Source of the DNA: Luxibacter massiliensis
Lineage (GTDB): Bacteria; Bacillota; Clostridia; Lachnospirales; Lachnospiraceae
Direction: 5' to 3'
Assembly: GCF_900604355.1 (NCBI RefSeq)
Contig: NZ_UWOE01000001.1
Span: 62,001 to 126,000, forward strand
DNA length: 64,000 nt
Position numbers and translations under genes: made by a program. Below, piece after piece: positions 8,176-15,782 of this stretch. Every line of letters begins with the position of its first letter. Positions within the stretch are counted from its first letter, which is position 1. Below the pieces are notes generated by a model. That model saw nothing but the letters and a program-made list of their open reading frames with translations, ran no database searches and had not been told where the DNA came from.

Positions 8176-8316
8176 GAAATAACATTAAGCAGATAAGTTT
8201 AATGTCCGTCGTGCGTCACGGTAATGGCGTACCCGCTCGGGCAAATCGGAAGGCGGCAAGAAAGTATTCCGACACGAAATAAATGAAATTGAAAAAAAAA
8301 GGGAAGGTGATTTTTT

Positions 8317-8505
8317 ATGGAAAACAGATTTATCCGTGCCGATGATGTGGCACGGGAGCTTGATGTATCAAAGCCTTATGCTTACAAACTTATCCGACAA
8401 TTAAATGAAGAATTGAAAGCAAAGGGTTTTGTTACGATTGCAGGACGTGTCAACCGCCAGTATTTTTATGAAAGGCTCTACGGAGCAGGAAAGGAGATGA
8501 AGTAA
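8317..8505 (+). CDS. xis: Excisionase-like HTH protein
   Basis: 62 residues, RBS GGGAAGGTG. A winged-helix with RADDVARELDVSKPYAYKLI and NRQYFYERLYG, the pattern of excisionases of Tn916-like and ICE elements. It precedes the integrase directly (stop TAA then ATG), as expected for a factor that bends attachment sites and drives excision. Confidence 0.75.
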   Translation: MENRFIRADDVARELDVSKPYAYKLIRQLNEELKAKGFVTIAGRVNRQYFYERLYGAGKEMK

Positions 8506-9597
8506 ATGCCAGTATTCAAAAATGAGGACAACGGCACTTGGTATGTGATGGCTCGCTATGTGAACTGGAAAGGCGAACGCAAGCAGAAATGCAAGCGTGG
8601 GTTTGCTACAAAGAAAGAAGCGCAGGAATGGGAGCGAATGTTCCAGTTGCAGAATTCCTCTGACCTTGATATGAGCTTTGAGGCTTTTACAGAACTGTAT
8701 ATCCGAGATGTGAAAAATCGACTGAAAGAAAACACTTGGCTGACAAAGGAGCATATTATCCGCACGAAGATACTGCCTTTTTTCGGTAAACTGAAAATCA
8801 GCGAGATTACCACAAAAGAAATCATCACTTGGCAGAATGAAATGCTTGCCTATCGTGACGAGAAGAAAAAGTCTTATTCACAGACCTATCTGAAAACGCT
8901 GCATAACCAGCTTTCCGCTATCTTCAACCACGCTGTGCGCTATTACGAGTTGCGCTCCAATCCAGCCGCAAAGGTAGGAAATATGGGAAGTGAGGAACAC
9001 AGGGAAATGCTGTTCTGGACGAAAGAGGAATACAAGAAGTTTGCCTTTGAGATGATGGACAAGCCTGTTTCCTTTTACGCCTTTGAAATGCTTTACTGGT
9101 GTGGTATCCGTGAGGGCGAGCTGTTGGCGCTGACGCCTGCGGACTTCGATTTTGACAAGGAAACGGTCACGATCAATAAGTCCTATCAGCGTCTGCACGG
9201 GGAAGATGTGATTACCACGCCGAAAACAAAGAAAAGCAACCGCACCATTAAAATGCCGCATTTTCTTTGTGAAGAAATGCAGGAATATCTCGGTATGCTC
9301 TACGGACTCAAAAAGAAAGACCGTATCTTTACGATAACGAAAAGCTACCTTCATCACGAGATGGACAGAGGGGCGAAAGCCGCAGGCGTGAAGCGTATCC
9401 GCATTCACGACTTACGGCACAGTCACATCAGTTTGCTGATCGATATGGGATTTTCGGCGGTGGCGATTGCCGATCGTGTAGGACATGAAAGCATTGAAAT
9501 CACTTATCAGTACGCCCATCTGTTCCCGTCCAAACAGACGGAAATGGCGGAGCGATTAGACGATTTAGGGAAAGGGGATTTTGAAAATGTCAGCTAA
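8506..9597 (+). CDS. int: Tyrosine site-specific integrase of the mobilizable element
   Basis: 363 residues. An N-terminal arm-binding AP2-like domain (WYVMARYVNWKGERKQKCKR), SAM-like core-binding domain (about 60-160), and catalytic domain with Arg202 (GIREGELLAL), the HDLRHSHIS motif, GHESIEITYQYAH with the nucleophile tyrosine. All catalytic residues are present and length is normal. It overlaps the next gene by 11 bases. Confidence 0.92.
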   Translation: MPVFKNEDNGTWYVMARYVNWKGERKQKCKRGFATKKEAQEWERMFQLQNSSDLDMSFEAFTELYIRDVKNRLKENTWLTKEHIIRTKILPFFGKLKISEITTKEIITWQNEMLAYRDEKKKSYSQTYLKTLHNQLSAIFNHAVRYYELRSNPAAKVGNMGSEEHREMLFWTKEEYKKFAFEMMDKPVSFYAFEMLYWCGIREGELLALTPADFDFDKETVTINKSYQRLHGEDVITTPKTKKSNRTIKMPHFLCEEMQEYLGMLYGLKKKDRIFTITKSYLHHEMDRGAKAAGVKRIRIHDLRHSHISLLIDMGFSAVAIADRVGHESIEITYQYAHLFPSKQTEMAERLDDLGKGDFENVS

Positions 9598-9919
9598 GAA
9601 CAGAGACAACAAAAACCGTTGGAGAAATATCACGGTGGGATTTCGGGTATCACCCGAAGAAAATGAATGCATTAACAAGGCGGTCGCCTTATCGGGATTG
9701 CCGAAGCAGGAATATTGTTACCGCCGCTGTCTCAATCAGGATGTGGTCGTGCAGGGCAATCCGAGGGTGTACAAGGCTCTGAAACAGGAACTTGCCGCTG
9801 TCCTTGCGGAACTACAAAGGATTGAAGCGGGAAACGGTGTAGATGATGAACTGCTCGATGTTATTGAACTAATCGCCATTATTCTTGGTGGCTTGAAAGG
9901 AGAGGAACAGAATGAATAA
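9587..9919 (+). CDS. MobC-like relaxosome protein
   Basis: 110 residues from ATG 9587 (GGGGA upstream). ITVGFRVSPEENECINKAVA and LPKQEYCYRRCL resemble ribbon-helix-helix relaxosome accessory proteins that accompany MobV/MobA relaxases. The MobV relaxase lies 3 kb downstream in the same direction, and a short reading frame and RepA-like ATPase follow. It likely binds oriT DNA; family assignment is by pattern only. Confidence 0.6.
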   Translation: MSAKNRDNKNRWRNITVGFRVSPEENECINKAVALSGLPKQEYCYRRCLNQDVVVQGNPRVYKALKQELAAVLAELQRIEAGNGVDDELLDVIELIAIILGGLKGEEQNE

Positions 9920-10058
9920 GCAAAAAGAAATGACCGCCTGTAACACATCTGTTGGCGCAGATGAAAGGCAGTCACTCCATGTATCTGTTAATAGTATAGC
10001 CGCATATCCCTTGAAAATCAACCGTTTTGTTTTGAAAGGCGGTGGCAGGAATGGCTGA
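9912..10058 (+). CDS. Conserved-looking 48-residue protein
   Basis: ATG 9912 overlaps the previous stop by eight bases, with GAGAGGA upstream, and its stop overlaps the ATPase start by eight bases. The product (MNKQKEMTACNTSVGADERQ at the start) has no motif I recognise. The overlaps on both sides argue that it is translated as a coupling link in the operon. Confidence 0.5.
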   Translation: MNKQKEMTACNTSVGADERQSLHVSVNSIAAYPLKINRFVLKGGGRNG

Positions 10059-11013
10059 ACTGAAAATCATCAGTATGGATGAAGTCCAGAGCAAGGAAGT
10101 GAACTGGCTCTGGTATCCGTATATCCCATATGGAAAAATCACGATCATTCAGGGCGATCCCGGCGAGGGAAAAACAACTTTGGTTTTGAGGCTGGCGGCG
10201 CTGCTCTCCAAAGGAGAAGCACTGCCCTATGACGATACCGAGCGTGAGCCTGTGAAGATCATCTATCAAACTGCCGAGGACGGACTGGAAGATACCATCA
10301 AGCCAAGATTAGAGGCAGCCGAGGCAGACTGTACGCAAATTAAAGTCATAGACGAATCGGAAGCCGCACTCAGTATGCTGGATGAGCGCATTGAAAAGGC
10401 AATCATAGAAGTCGGCGCAAGGGTAGTAATCCTTGATCCTATTCAGGCGTATGTCGGTGCGAATATCAATATGAACAACGCCAACGAAGTCCGCAATGTA
10501 ATGGCGCAGCTTGGACGAATCGCAGAAAAATATGATTGTGCCGTTTTACTTGTTGGTCATATGAATAAGGGAAGCGGAAATAAATCTTCTTACCGTGGAC
10601 TTGGTTCCATTGACTTTCAAGCAACCGCACGGAGCGTTCTGATTGTTGGCAGAATTAAAGATAACCCGCAGGTTAGGGTGATGGTGCAGGACAAGTCCTC
10701 CCTTGCTCCTGAAGGGGAAGCGATTGCTTTTGAGCTGGACAAGGAAAACGGATTTCGCTGGCTCGGTCATTACGATATTTCAGTTGACGATTTGTTAAGC
10801 GGTATTCCGAGAGAAAAGAAATCTGAGCAGGCGGAAAATTTAATTCTTGAGTATCTTTCAAAGGGCAAATATCCGCAGCAGGCATTGCTGAAAAAAGCAC
10901 AGGCGGTGGGTATCTCCAAGCGTGTGCTGGACGAGGCAAAGAAAGCGCTGAATGTCCAATCGGTTAAGGAAGGTAGTCAGTGGTACTGGCAGCTTCCCGA
11001 AAAAACAAAATAA
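10051..11013 (+). CDS. RepA-like RecA-fold ATPase
   Basis: 320 residues from ATG 10051. Walker A GDPGEGKTT near residue 33, Walker B VVILDPIQAY near 130, then LLVGHMNKGSGNKSSYRGLG with a sensor-like motif: the RepA/DnaB-type hexameric helicase fold of plasmids. The C-terminus looks like a winged helix (KKAQAVGISKRVLDEAKKAL). In mobilizable elements this protein supports autonomous replication of the excised circle. Confidence 0.8.
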   Translation: MAELKIISMDEVQSKEVNWLWYPYIPYGKITIIQGDPGEGKTTLVLRLAALLSKGEALPYDDTEREPVKIIYQTAEDGLEDTIKPRLEAAEADCTQIKVIDESEAALSMLDERIEKAIIEVGARVVILDPIQAYVGANINMNNANEVRNVMAQLGRIAEKYDCAVLLVGHMNKGSGNKSSYRGLGSIDFQATARSVLIVGRIKDNPQVRVMVQDKSSLAPEGEAIAFELDKENGFRWLGHYDISVDDLLSGIPREKKSEQAENLILEYLSKGKYPQQALLKKAQAVGISKRVLDEAKKALNVQSVKEGSQWYWQLPEKTK

Positions 11014-11023
11014 GTTTTTTCAA

Positions 11024-11069
11024 GGTTGCAACATTGCAAAGGCAGGCATATCTGCAACCTTGCAATGTT
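11024..11069. repeat. Interlocked inverted repeats after the ATPase gene
   Basis: GGTTGCA (11024-11030) pairs with TGCAACC (11053-11059), and AACATTGCAA (11030-11039) pairs with TTGCAATGTT (11060-11069). The arms interleave rather than nest, so RNA would need a pseudoknot, or the DNA is a binding array for an initiator. A CTTTTTCGG tail follows, so a terminator is possible. Confidence 0.5.
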
Positions 11070-11161
11070 CCTTTTTCGGGAAGTGGTGTGGTATAAAAAA
11101 AGTTGACAGCTTATTCTCAAGGATTTCATAATAAAACCAAGAGAATAAGGAGGTATTCAAA

Positions 11162-11494
11162 GTGGCACGTAAATATGACCATGAATACAAAGTACAGGCA
11201 GTGAAACTTGCCAAAGAAATCGGCGGCGCTAAGGCTGCTAAAGAATTAGGAATCCCTGAAGGAACCATCCATACATGGCTGAAAGCTGTAAGAGCTGGTA
11301 AGCTGGATGTTGGGGAAGGTTCCCATACCCCTGCCAGTGCAATGAGCCTGTCAGAAGAAATTACCATGCTGCGTAAGCGGGTGAAGGAGCAGGATAAAGA
11401 AATCCGCCGCCTGAAGGAAGAAAATGAATTTCTGGAGGAAGCCAGCGCTTTTTTCGCCGCCAGCCGTCGGAAGTCAGCAAAAACCAGAGAATGA
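11162..11494 (+). CDS. IS3-family transposase OrfA
   Basis: 110 residues, GTG start after AAGGAGG. Helix-turn-helix YKVQAVKLAKEIGGAKAAKE, GIPEGTIHTWLKA and a C-terminal leucine-zipper region (LSEEITMLRKRVKEQDKEIR). It binds the IS ends. The stop overlaps the ATG of orfB (ATGA), so coupling of translation rather than a slippery run appears to connect the two; a fused OrfAB by frameshift is not excluded. Confidence 0.88.
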   Translation: MARKYDHEYKVQAVKLAKEIGGAKAAKELGIPEGTIHTWLKAVRAGKLDVGEGSHTPASAMSLSEEITMLRKRVKEQDKEIRRLKEENEFLEEASAFFAASRRKSAKTRE

Positions 11495-12399
11495 TCTTTC
11501 TCGCTTTGAAAACAGAGGACGGCAGGATTACCGGAAAAATTTCATTTTATTGCCGGATGCTTGGTATCAGCCGGCAGGGCTTCTATAAATATCTCGCAAA
11601 CAAAGACCGTCCATGGAAGTACCAGGATCTGGCGGATGCCATGAAAGAAATCATCAGTGAGGATGAATGTAACGATACTTATGGACGGATCCGGATGTAT
11701 CAGGCGCTGTTGCTGAAGCAGCCGGAGGGCGTACATATACCCAGTGAACGGACCGTATACCGGGTTATGGATCAGATCGGCCTGAGCCATCGGCCAAAGA
11801 GAAAGCCGAATGGACTTACAAAGGCAGACCGGGAAGCCATGAAATCGGATGATCTGTTGAAGCGGGATTTCCATTCAGATGCCCCATTAGAAAAATGTAT
11901 TACAGATATCACGGAGATTCCGGCGCGCAATGGGAAACTGTATGTATCTGCGATTTTCGACTGCTTTGATCTTAGCGTCCTCGGTCTGTCAATGGGGACA
12001 AACATGAAAGCAGATCTGTGTATCCAAACACTGGAAAATGCCCTGACTGCATATCCCGCATTGGAAGGAGCGATCATCCACAGTGACCGTGGGACACAGT
12101 ATACCAGTGAGTCTTACCGCCAGACCATCCGGGAGCACCACATCCACCAAAGCATGAACAGTGCAGGAGGACGCTGCCATGATAATGCACGCTGTGAGAG
12201 TATGTGGGCCAGAATGAAGACAGAGCTCCTTTATGACCGCTATGACACAAGGCAGATGACGGTAGAGGAATTAAAGGCGCTCATTTGGAGATACTTCCTC
12301 AGCTACTGGAATAACCGGAGGATCTGCTCTGCCAATGGCGGGCTTCCTCCCATGATAAAACGCAGACAGTATTATGAGGATTTGGAACTGGTAGCATAG
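11491..12399 (+). CDS. IS3-family transposase OrfB (DDE integrase core)
   Basis: 302 residues with N-terminal HTH_21 region (ISRQGFYKYL, YGRIRMYQALL) and rve catalytic core: TDITEIP (Asp), IHSDRGTQYTS (Asp), ARCESMWARMKTE (Glu, 35 residues on). All three acidic residues are present, so the element appears intact. Confidence 0.92.
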   Translation: MIFLALKTEDGRITGKISFYCRMLGISRQGFYKYLANKDRPWKYQDLADAMKEIISEDECNDTYGRIRMYQALLLKQPEGVHIPSERTVYRVMDQIGLSHRPKRKPNGLTKADREAMKSDDLLKRDFHSDAPLEKCITDITEIPARNGKLYVSAIFDCFDLSVLGLSMGTNMKADLCIQTLENALTAYPALEGAIIHSDRGTQYTSESYRQTIREHHIHQSMNSAGGRCHDNARCESMWARMKTELLYDRYDTRQMTVEELKALIWRYFLSYWNNRRICSANGGLPPMIKRRQYYEDLELVA

Positions 12400-12472
12400 T
12401 CAGTGATATCCTTGAAATAAATGTGTCAACTAATCTTGACAATATCAAAGTGATAAAGTTTAGATGGGGTTG

Positions 12473-12540
12473 CAAGGGTGTCCTTTTCAAAGGACAGCCC
12501 TTGCCCCTCGGAGAGCCCACGACATCTTTGCAACCGTCAG
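12473..12540 (+). other. Candidate oriT upstream of the MobV relaxase
   Basis: CAAGGGTGTCC (12473-12483) pairs with GGACAGCCCTTG (12492-12503), an 11-bp stem with one bulged G, followed by CCCCTCGGAGAGCCC and the arm TTTGCAACC. A long hairpin placed 130 bases before a MobV gene is where oriT is usually found. The nick position cannot be read from sequence alone. Confidence 0.5.
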
Positions 12541-12629
12541 GTTGAAAGTGTCATAGTGGATTACGCACTTTGAAAAAGGTGTGTAACTGTGCTGTTCCAC
12601 AATATCGCAAAACGAAAGGAGTGATACGA

Positions 12630-13883
12630 ATGCCGAAGGGAGATTTCAGCGTCGCCCGTGTGGAAAAGCGGACGAGAGCGAGCGTTGGAAAGTTTGAAAG
12701 GCACATCGAGCGAAAAAATGAAAGCTATGAAAATATGAATGTTGACCTATCCCGCACACCGCTGAATGTTTACTTTCAAAGCTGCGGCGAGCTGACCTAC
12801 AACGAATATCTGGACAGGCTGATTGCCGACGGGGTGGTATCCTTAAAGGGGCTAAAAGCGGATGCGACGGTCTTTAACGAGATGATATTGGATGTGAATA
12901 CCGACTACTTCGAGAGAAACGGCGGTTATGATTTCGCCTGCCGTTTCTATGAAGAAGCGTTCCATTTTGCAGAGAAGTTATACGGGAAAGACAATATTAT
13001 TTCCGCAGTTATGCACGCTGATGAGCTGAATGTTGCCATGACAGAAAAGTACGGAAAGCCGATTTATCACTATCATCTGCACATTATGACGCTGCCCGTT
13101 GTGGATAAAGAGGTGCGCTGGTCGAAGCGCTGTAAAGACCCGGCGCTGGTAGGAACTGTGAAAGAAGTGATCCATCAGGTTAGCCATTCAAAGAAATGGA
13201 AATCGGAAAAAGAGTTGGACGAAAACGGAAATCCCGTACTAAACAGTAAGGGAAAACCCGTCTACCGTGCTTCGTACAGCATTTTACAGGATAAGTTTTA
13301 CGAATATATGAAAGAAGCAGGATTTGAGGGCTTTGACCGTGGCGAGAGAGGGAGTACAGCAGAAAATCTGACTTCGCTTGGGTATAAAATCCAGCAGGAC
13401 GAAAAAAGGCTGGCGGATATTGAACAGAAGATTGCCGCTGAACAAGTCCGATATAACGACAACCACAAGGCGTTTATGACCTTTGCGGAGATTGACAGCT
13501 CCGGCAAAAAGTCTTTCACGGGCAAATATACGGTATCAGCTGAAGACTATGAAAAGCTGACAACGCTGGCAAGGCGCTGTTACTCGACGGAATCTGAAGC
13601 GCAGCGGTTGAGAGAGGAAAACAGAAGCTTGTCCCGTCAAATCTGGTCGCTGCAAAGCGAGGTTTCAAAGTTAAGAACTGCGCTGCGGGAGCTGACCGAA
13701 AAGTGCAGACCATACCTTGAGGCATTAAAGATTGCGCCACAAAAGGTCAAGGAGTTTATCAGCGGTATTCTTGAAAAATTCAAAAAGCAAGAAAAAAGTA
13801 TTTATTATGAGCCGATTCCAGCTCATGAACAACAGTCACCAGAGCGTGGAAAACGCTCTAAAAATAAAGATTACGAAAGGTAG
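12630..13883 (+). CDS. mobV: MobV-family relaxase (Mob_Pre)
   Basis: 417 residues from ATG 12630 (CGAAAGGAG upstream). N-terminal motif I region (FSVARVEKRTRASVGKFERH), motif NEMILDVN, and motif III with His129-x-Asp131-Glu132 followed by H147-x-H149-x-H151 (YHYHLHIMTLPV), the metal-binding histidines of MobV. The C-terminal half is a coiled coil (about 265-375). The enzyme nicks oriT and pilots the strand through a helper conjugation machine; no coupling protein or type IV secretion genes are present, so the element is mobilizable, not self-transmissible. Confidence 0.9.
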   Translation: MPKGDFSVARVEKRTRASVGKFERHIERKNESYENMNVDLSRTPLNVYFQSCGELTYNEYLDRLIADGVVSLKGLKADATVFNEMILDVNTDYFERNGGYDFACRFYEEAFHFAEKLYGKDNIISAVMHADELNVAMTEKYGKPIYHYHLHIMTLPVVDKEVRWSKRCKDPALVGTVKEVIHQVSHSKKWKSEKELDENGNPVLNSKGKPVYRASYSILQDKFYEYMKEAGFEGFDRGERGSTAENLTSLGYKIQQDEKRLADIEQKIAAEQVRYNDNHKAFMTFAEIDSSGKKSFTGKYTVSAEDYEKLTTLARRCYSTESEAQRLREENRSLSRQIWSLQSEVSKLRTALRELTEKCRPYLEALKIAPQKVKEFISGILEKFKKQEKSIYYEPIPAHEQQSPERGKRSKNKDYER

Positions 13884-13892
13884 GAAAAGACA

Positions 13893-14270
13893 ATGGCAAA
13901 GACGATTTTTGAAGAAATGGGCGGCACTTATGTACGGCAGGGAGATTATGATCTCCCTTGCCTGTCCTTACCCACCGAAAAAGAAAACAAACCTATTGGA
14001 GTATGGGGACAGCGGCATTTGCACTATCTTAAACAGCACCGCAGAGTGCTTTACACCAACCTGCTCACAAGCGGTAAGCTGAACAGTTATCTTGCCGATA
14101 TTGACGCACAGGCGGAAGATATGTTCCTTCGGCTGGTAGAGCAGATGGTAAAACGTGAGGGAGTGACCGAGCAGCTAAAGATGGAAAATCAAATGGAATG
14201 GGTTCGGTTAATGAACAATATTCGGCACAGGGCGATGGAGATTGTAAATCATGATGTTATTTACGCATAA
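13893..14270 (+). CDS. tnpV: TnpV-family transposon protein
   Basis: 125 residues, RBS GAAAGG. FEEMGGTYVRQGDYDLPCLS and GVWGQRHLHYLKQHRRVLYT are the hallmark of TnpV, found in Tn4451-type mobilizable transposons and many ICE cargo regions. Function is unsettled in the literature. It is the last plus-strand gene before the divergent-ended defence operon. Confidence 0.85.
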   Translation: MAKTIFEEMGGTYVRQGDYDLPCLSLPTEKENKPIGVWGQRHLHYLKQHRRVLYTNLLTSGKLNSYLADIDAQAEDMFLRLVEQMVKREGVTEQLKMENQMEWVRLMNNIRHRAMEIVNHDVIYA

Positions 14271-14281
14271 TGTAAAAACCG

Positions 14282-14320
14282 GTGGCGAGGAGAAATCCTC
14301 GCCACTGCCTTTATTTTTTT
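14282..14320. terminator. Terminator shared by tnpV and the defence operon
   Basis: GTGGCGAGGA / TCCTCGCCAC (14282-14291 with 14296-14305), GAAA loop, then TGCCTTTATTTTTTT on the plus strand. The T-run overlaps the last codons of the convergent membrane-protein gene. Confidence 0.75.
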
Positions 14321-14847
14321 GCCCAAAACGTAAGATACATTTGGGAAACAGATTCTAATAATACAAATAAAATGTGTAGAATGATAAAGATACAGATAGA
14401 AGTAATATATTTAAATAAGTAAATTGGGAAAATAGTTTGTATAAGTGAAATCGCAATGAGCCCAACTAAATATATTATCTCAGTAACAACATTATAAGCT
14501 ATATTAGAAAGCAAAACTTGAAATAGAGATAATTGTTTCCCATGAACAGGTTTGTATTGATCTTTACTCGATTCGGTTTCTTTTAATCGCTTAATGTTAT
14601 TATTGTCCGCTGATACTAAAATTGTAATAATTGCCACAGAAAATGATATCAAAATCGCAACAATACTAATTTGTGTACCAATAAATTCCGAGAAAATAGA
14701 TACTATTTTTTCGGAGCTCCCTATATTGAATACAATCGATAAAAATAATGCACTTAACGATACAATCAGCGGAAATAGAAATCTTTTAAATACTTTTTTT
14801 CGTGAAGCAAAATAATCCGATATTGGAATTAAGATTATGCTTTTCAT
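14311..14847 (-). CDS. Four-helix membrane protein at end of the defence operon
   Basis: 178 residues. Four hydrophobic segments at about 23-42, 57-79, 112-138 and 144-168, with a charged loop between helices 2 and 3 (SADNNNIKRLKETESSKDQY) likely in the cytoplasm. Its ATG overlaps the previous stop by four bases (ATGA), so the two proteins are translationally coupled. Size and topology resemble KwaA of the Kiwa defence pair, but I see no sequence motif that proves it. It has no recognised catalytic residue; a membrane sensor or effector is the natural guess. Confidence 0.65.
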   Translation of the reverse strand: MKSIILIPISDYFASRKKVFKRFLFPLIVSLSALFLSIVFNIGSSEKIVSIFSEFIGTQISIVAILISFSVAIITILVSADNNNIKRLKETESSKDQYKPVHGKQLSLFQVLLSNIAYNVVTEIIYLVGLIAISLIQTIFPIYLFKYITSICIFIILHILFVLLESVSQMYLTFWAKK

Positions 14848-15767
14848 TTTTTGTTCCTCGTTTCATCTATAAACCCCTGTGCCTTTGTGAAGAAATCTTC
14901 ACTGTTGACCTCATTTGTTACCGACTCTGCTTTTACTGAAAGATAGTGTTTCATTTTCATAAGATCAGTATCGATTTCAAACTGTCCCGCAGCATTGGTT
15001 CCCCGTACGGAAATTTTCTTAATTCTATTATTGCTTTGCATATCGTCATAGTATGCTTTGATTAGGTTGTCAGGGAATTTTTTTGCACCCTTAGGTCGTT
15101 TAAGCCAAATTTCAACTTCGTCGTCAATATCATTTCGATTTGCAAACTGCATGAAATCGTCCCTTATATCTTCTTTACTAACAGTTAATTTTAGAGCAGA
15201 GGTAGTACGAGCTTTTTTTAGCGAATCTAAGAAATCATCTCCTGGCATAATCTCATGTGAAAGTGTATAGTGATACTTATCATCAGTATCTTCATTGTAG
15301 CGTGCGAACTGAGTATTAAGGTAATCTACAATACAGTTTATAGATATGCCGTAGTGATTGCTCTCGTGTACTGCAAGAAATCGATTTTGCCCTTTGGCAA
15401 GGCGGATACATAAGTGCGTCTTTTCCTCATCGCCATCTTGCTGGCGCTTTCTTGTTCCAAGCTCCTGCATGGTTTCTGTGTCTATTTCATTGCGAACATG
15501 ATTATATTTCGCAGACTTAAAGATGATATTATAGTTGCCATCTTTTAAATCTGTATAAGAATCAAGCCATACAACTTTTTCCGAAGAAGTGATGTCTTTC
15601 CGCCGCTTGGTTAAATTTTTAGCCGCAATATAAGCAAGAAGCTTTGAGAACGCTTCAATGATTTGCTTTATTTCATAAACGGAGTCATCACTGCTGTCTT
15701 TTTGCTTGGAGATAGCAAGATAATAAAAATAAATTGGAACACTTTTCTTTTGTTCAGGACTACTCAT
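14844..15767 (-). CDS. Unidentified cytosolic protein coupled to the membrane protein
   Basis: 307 residues, no signal or membrane segment. A beta-rich N-terminus (VPIYFYYLAISKQ), a middle with RFLAVHESNHYGISINCIVD, and a C-terminal part with IKKISVRGTNAAGQFEIDTD. The overall layout recalls DUF6731-like or KwaB-like proteins, which is a guess. The gene starts 15 bases after res and couples to the membrane protein by ATGA. With AbiE and the type III system ahead of it, an anti-phage role is likely. Confidence 0.6.
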   Translation of the reverse strand: MSSPEQKKSVPIYFYYLAISKQKDSSDDSVYEIKQIIEAFSKLLAYIAAKNLTKRRKDITSSEKVVWLDSYTDLKDGNYNIIFKSAKYNHVRNEIDTETMQELGTRKRQQDGDEEKTHLCIRLAKGQNRFLAVHESNHYGISINCIVDYLNTQFARYNEDTDDKYHYTLSHEIMPGDDFLDSLKKARTTSALKLTVSKEDIRDDFMQFANRNDIDDEVEIWLKRPKGAKKFPDNLIKAYYDDMQSNNRIKKISVRGTNAAGQFEIDTDLMKMKHYLSVKAESVTNEVNSEDFFTKAQGFIDETRNKK

Positions 15768-15782
15768 TTTTGTCCTCCCTCT

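Larger units (their letters stand above)
11101..12431 (+). mobile_element. IS3-family insertion sequence
   Basis: Left end AGTTGACA...CAAGGATTTCA (11101 onward) and right end complement AGTTGACA...CAAGGATATCA (ending 12431) form imperfect terminal inverted repeats. Between them are orfA and orfB with the IS3 arrangement. I could not see a target duplication. It splits the mobilizable element between the ATPase and relaxase genes without cutting either. Confidence 0.85.
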
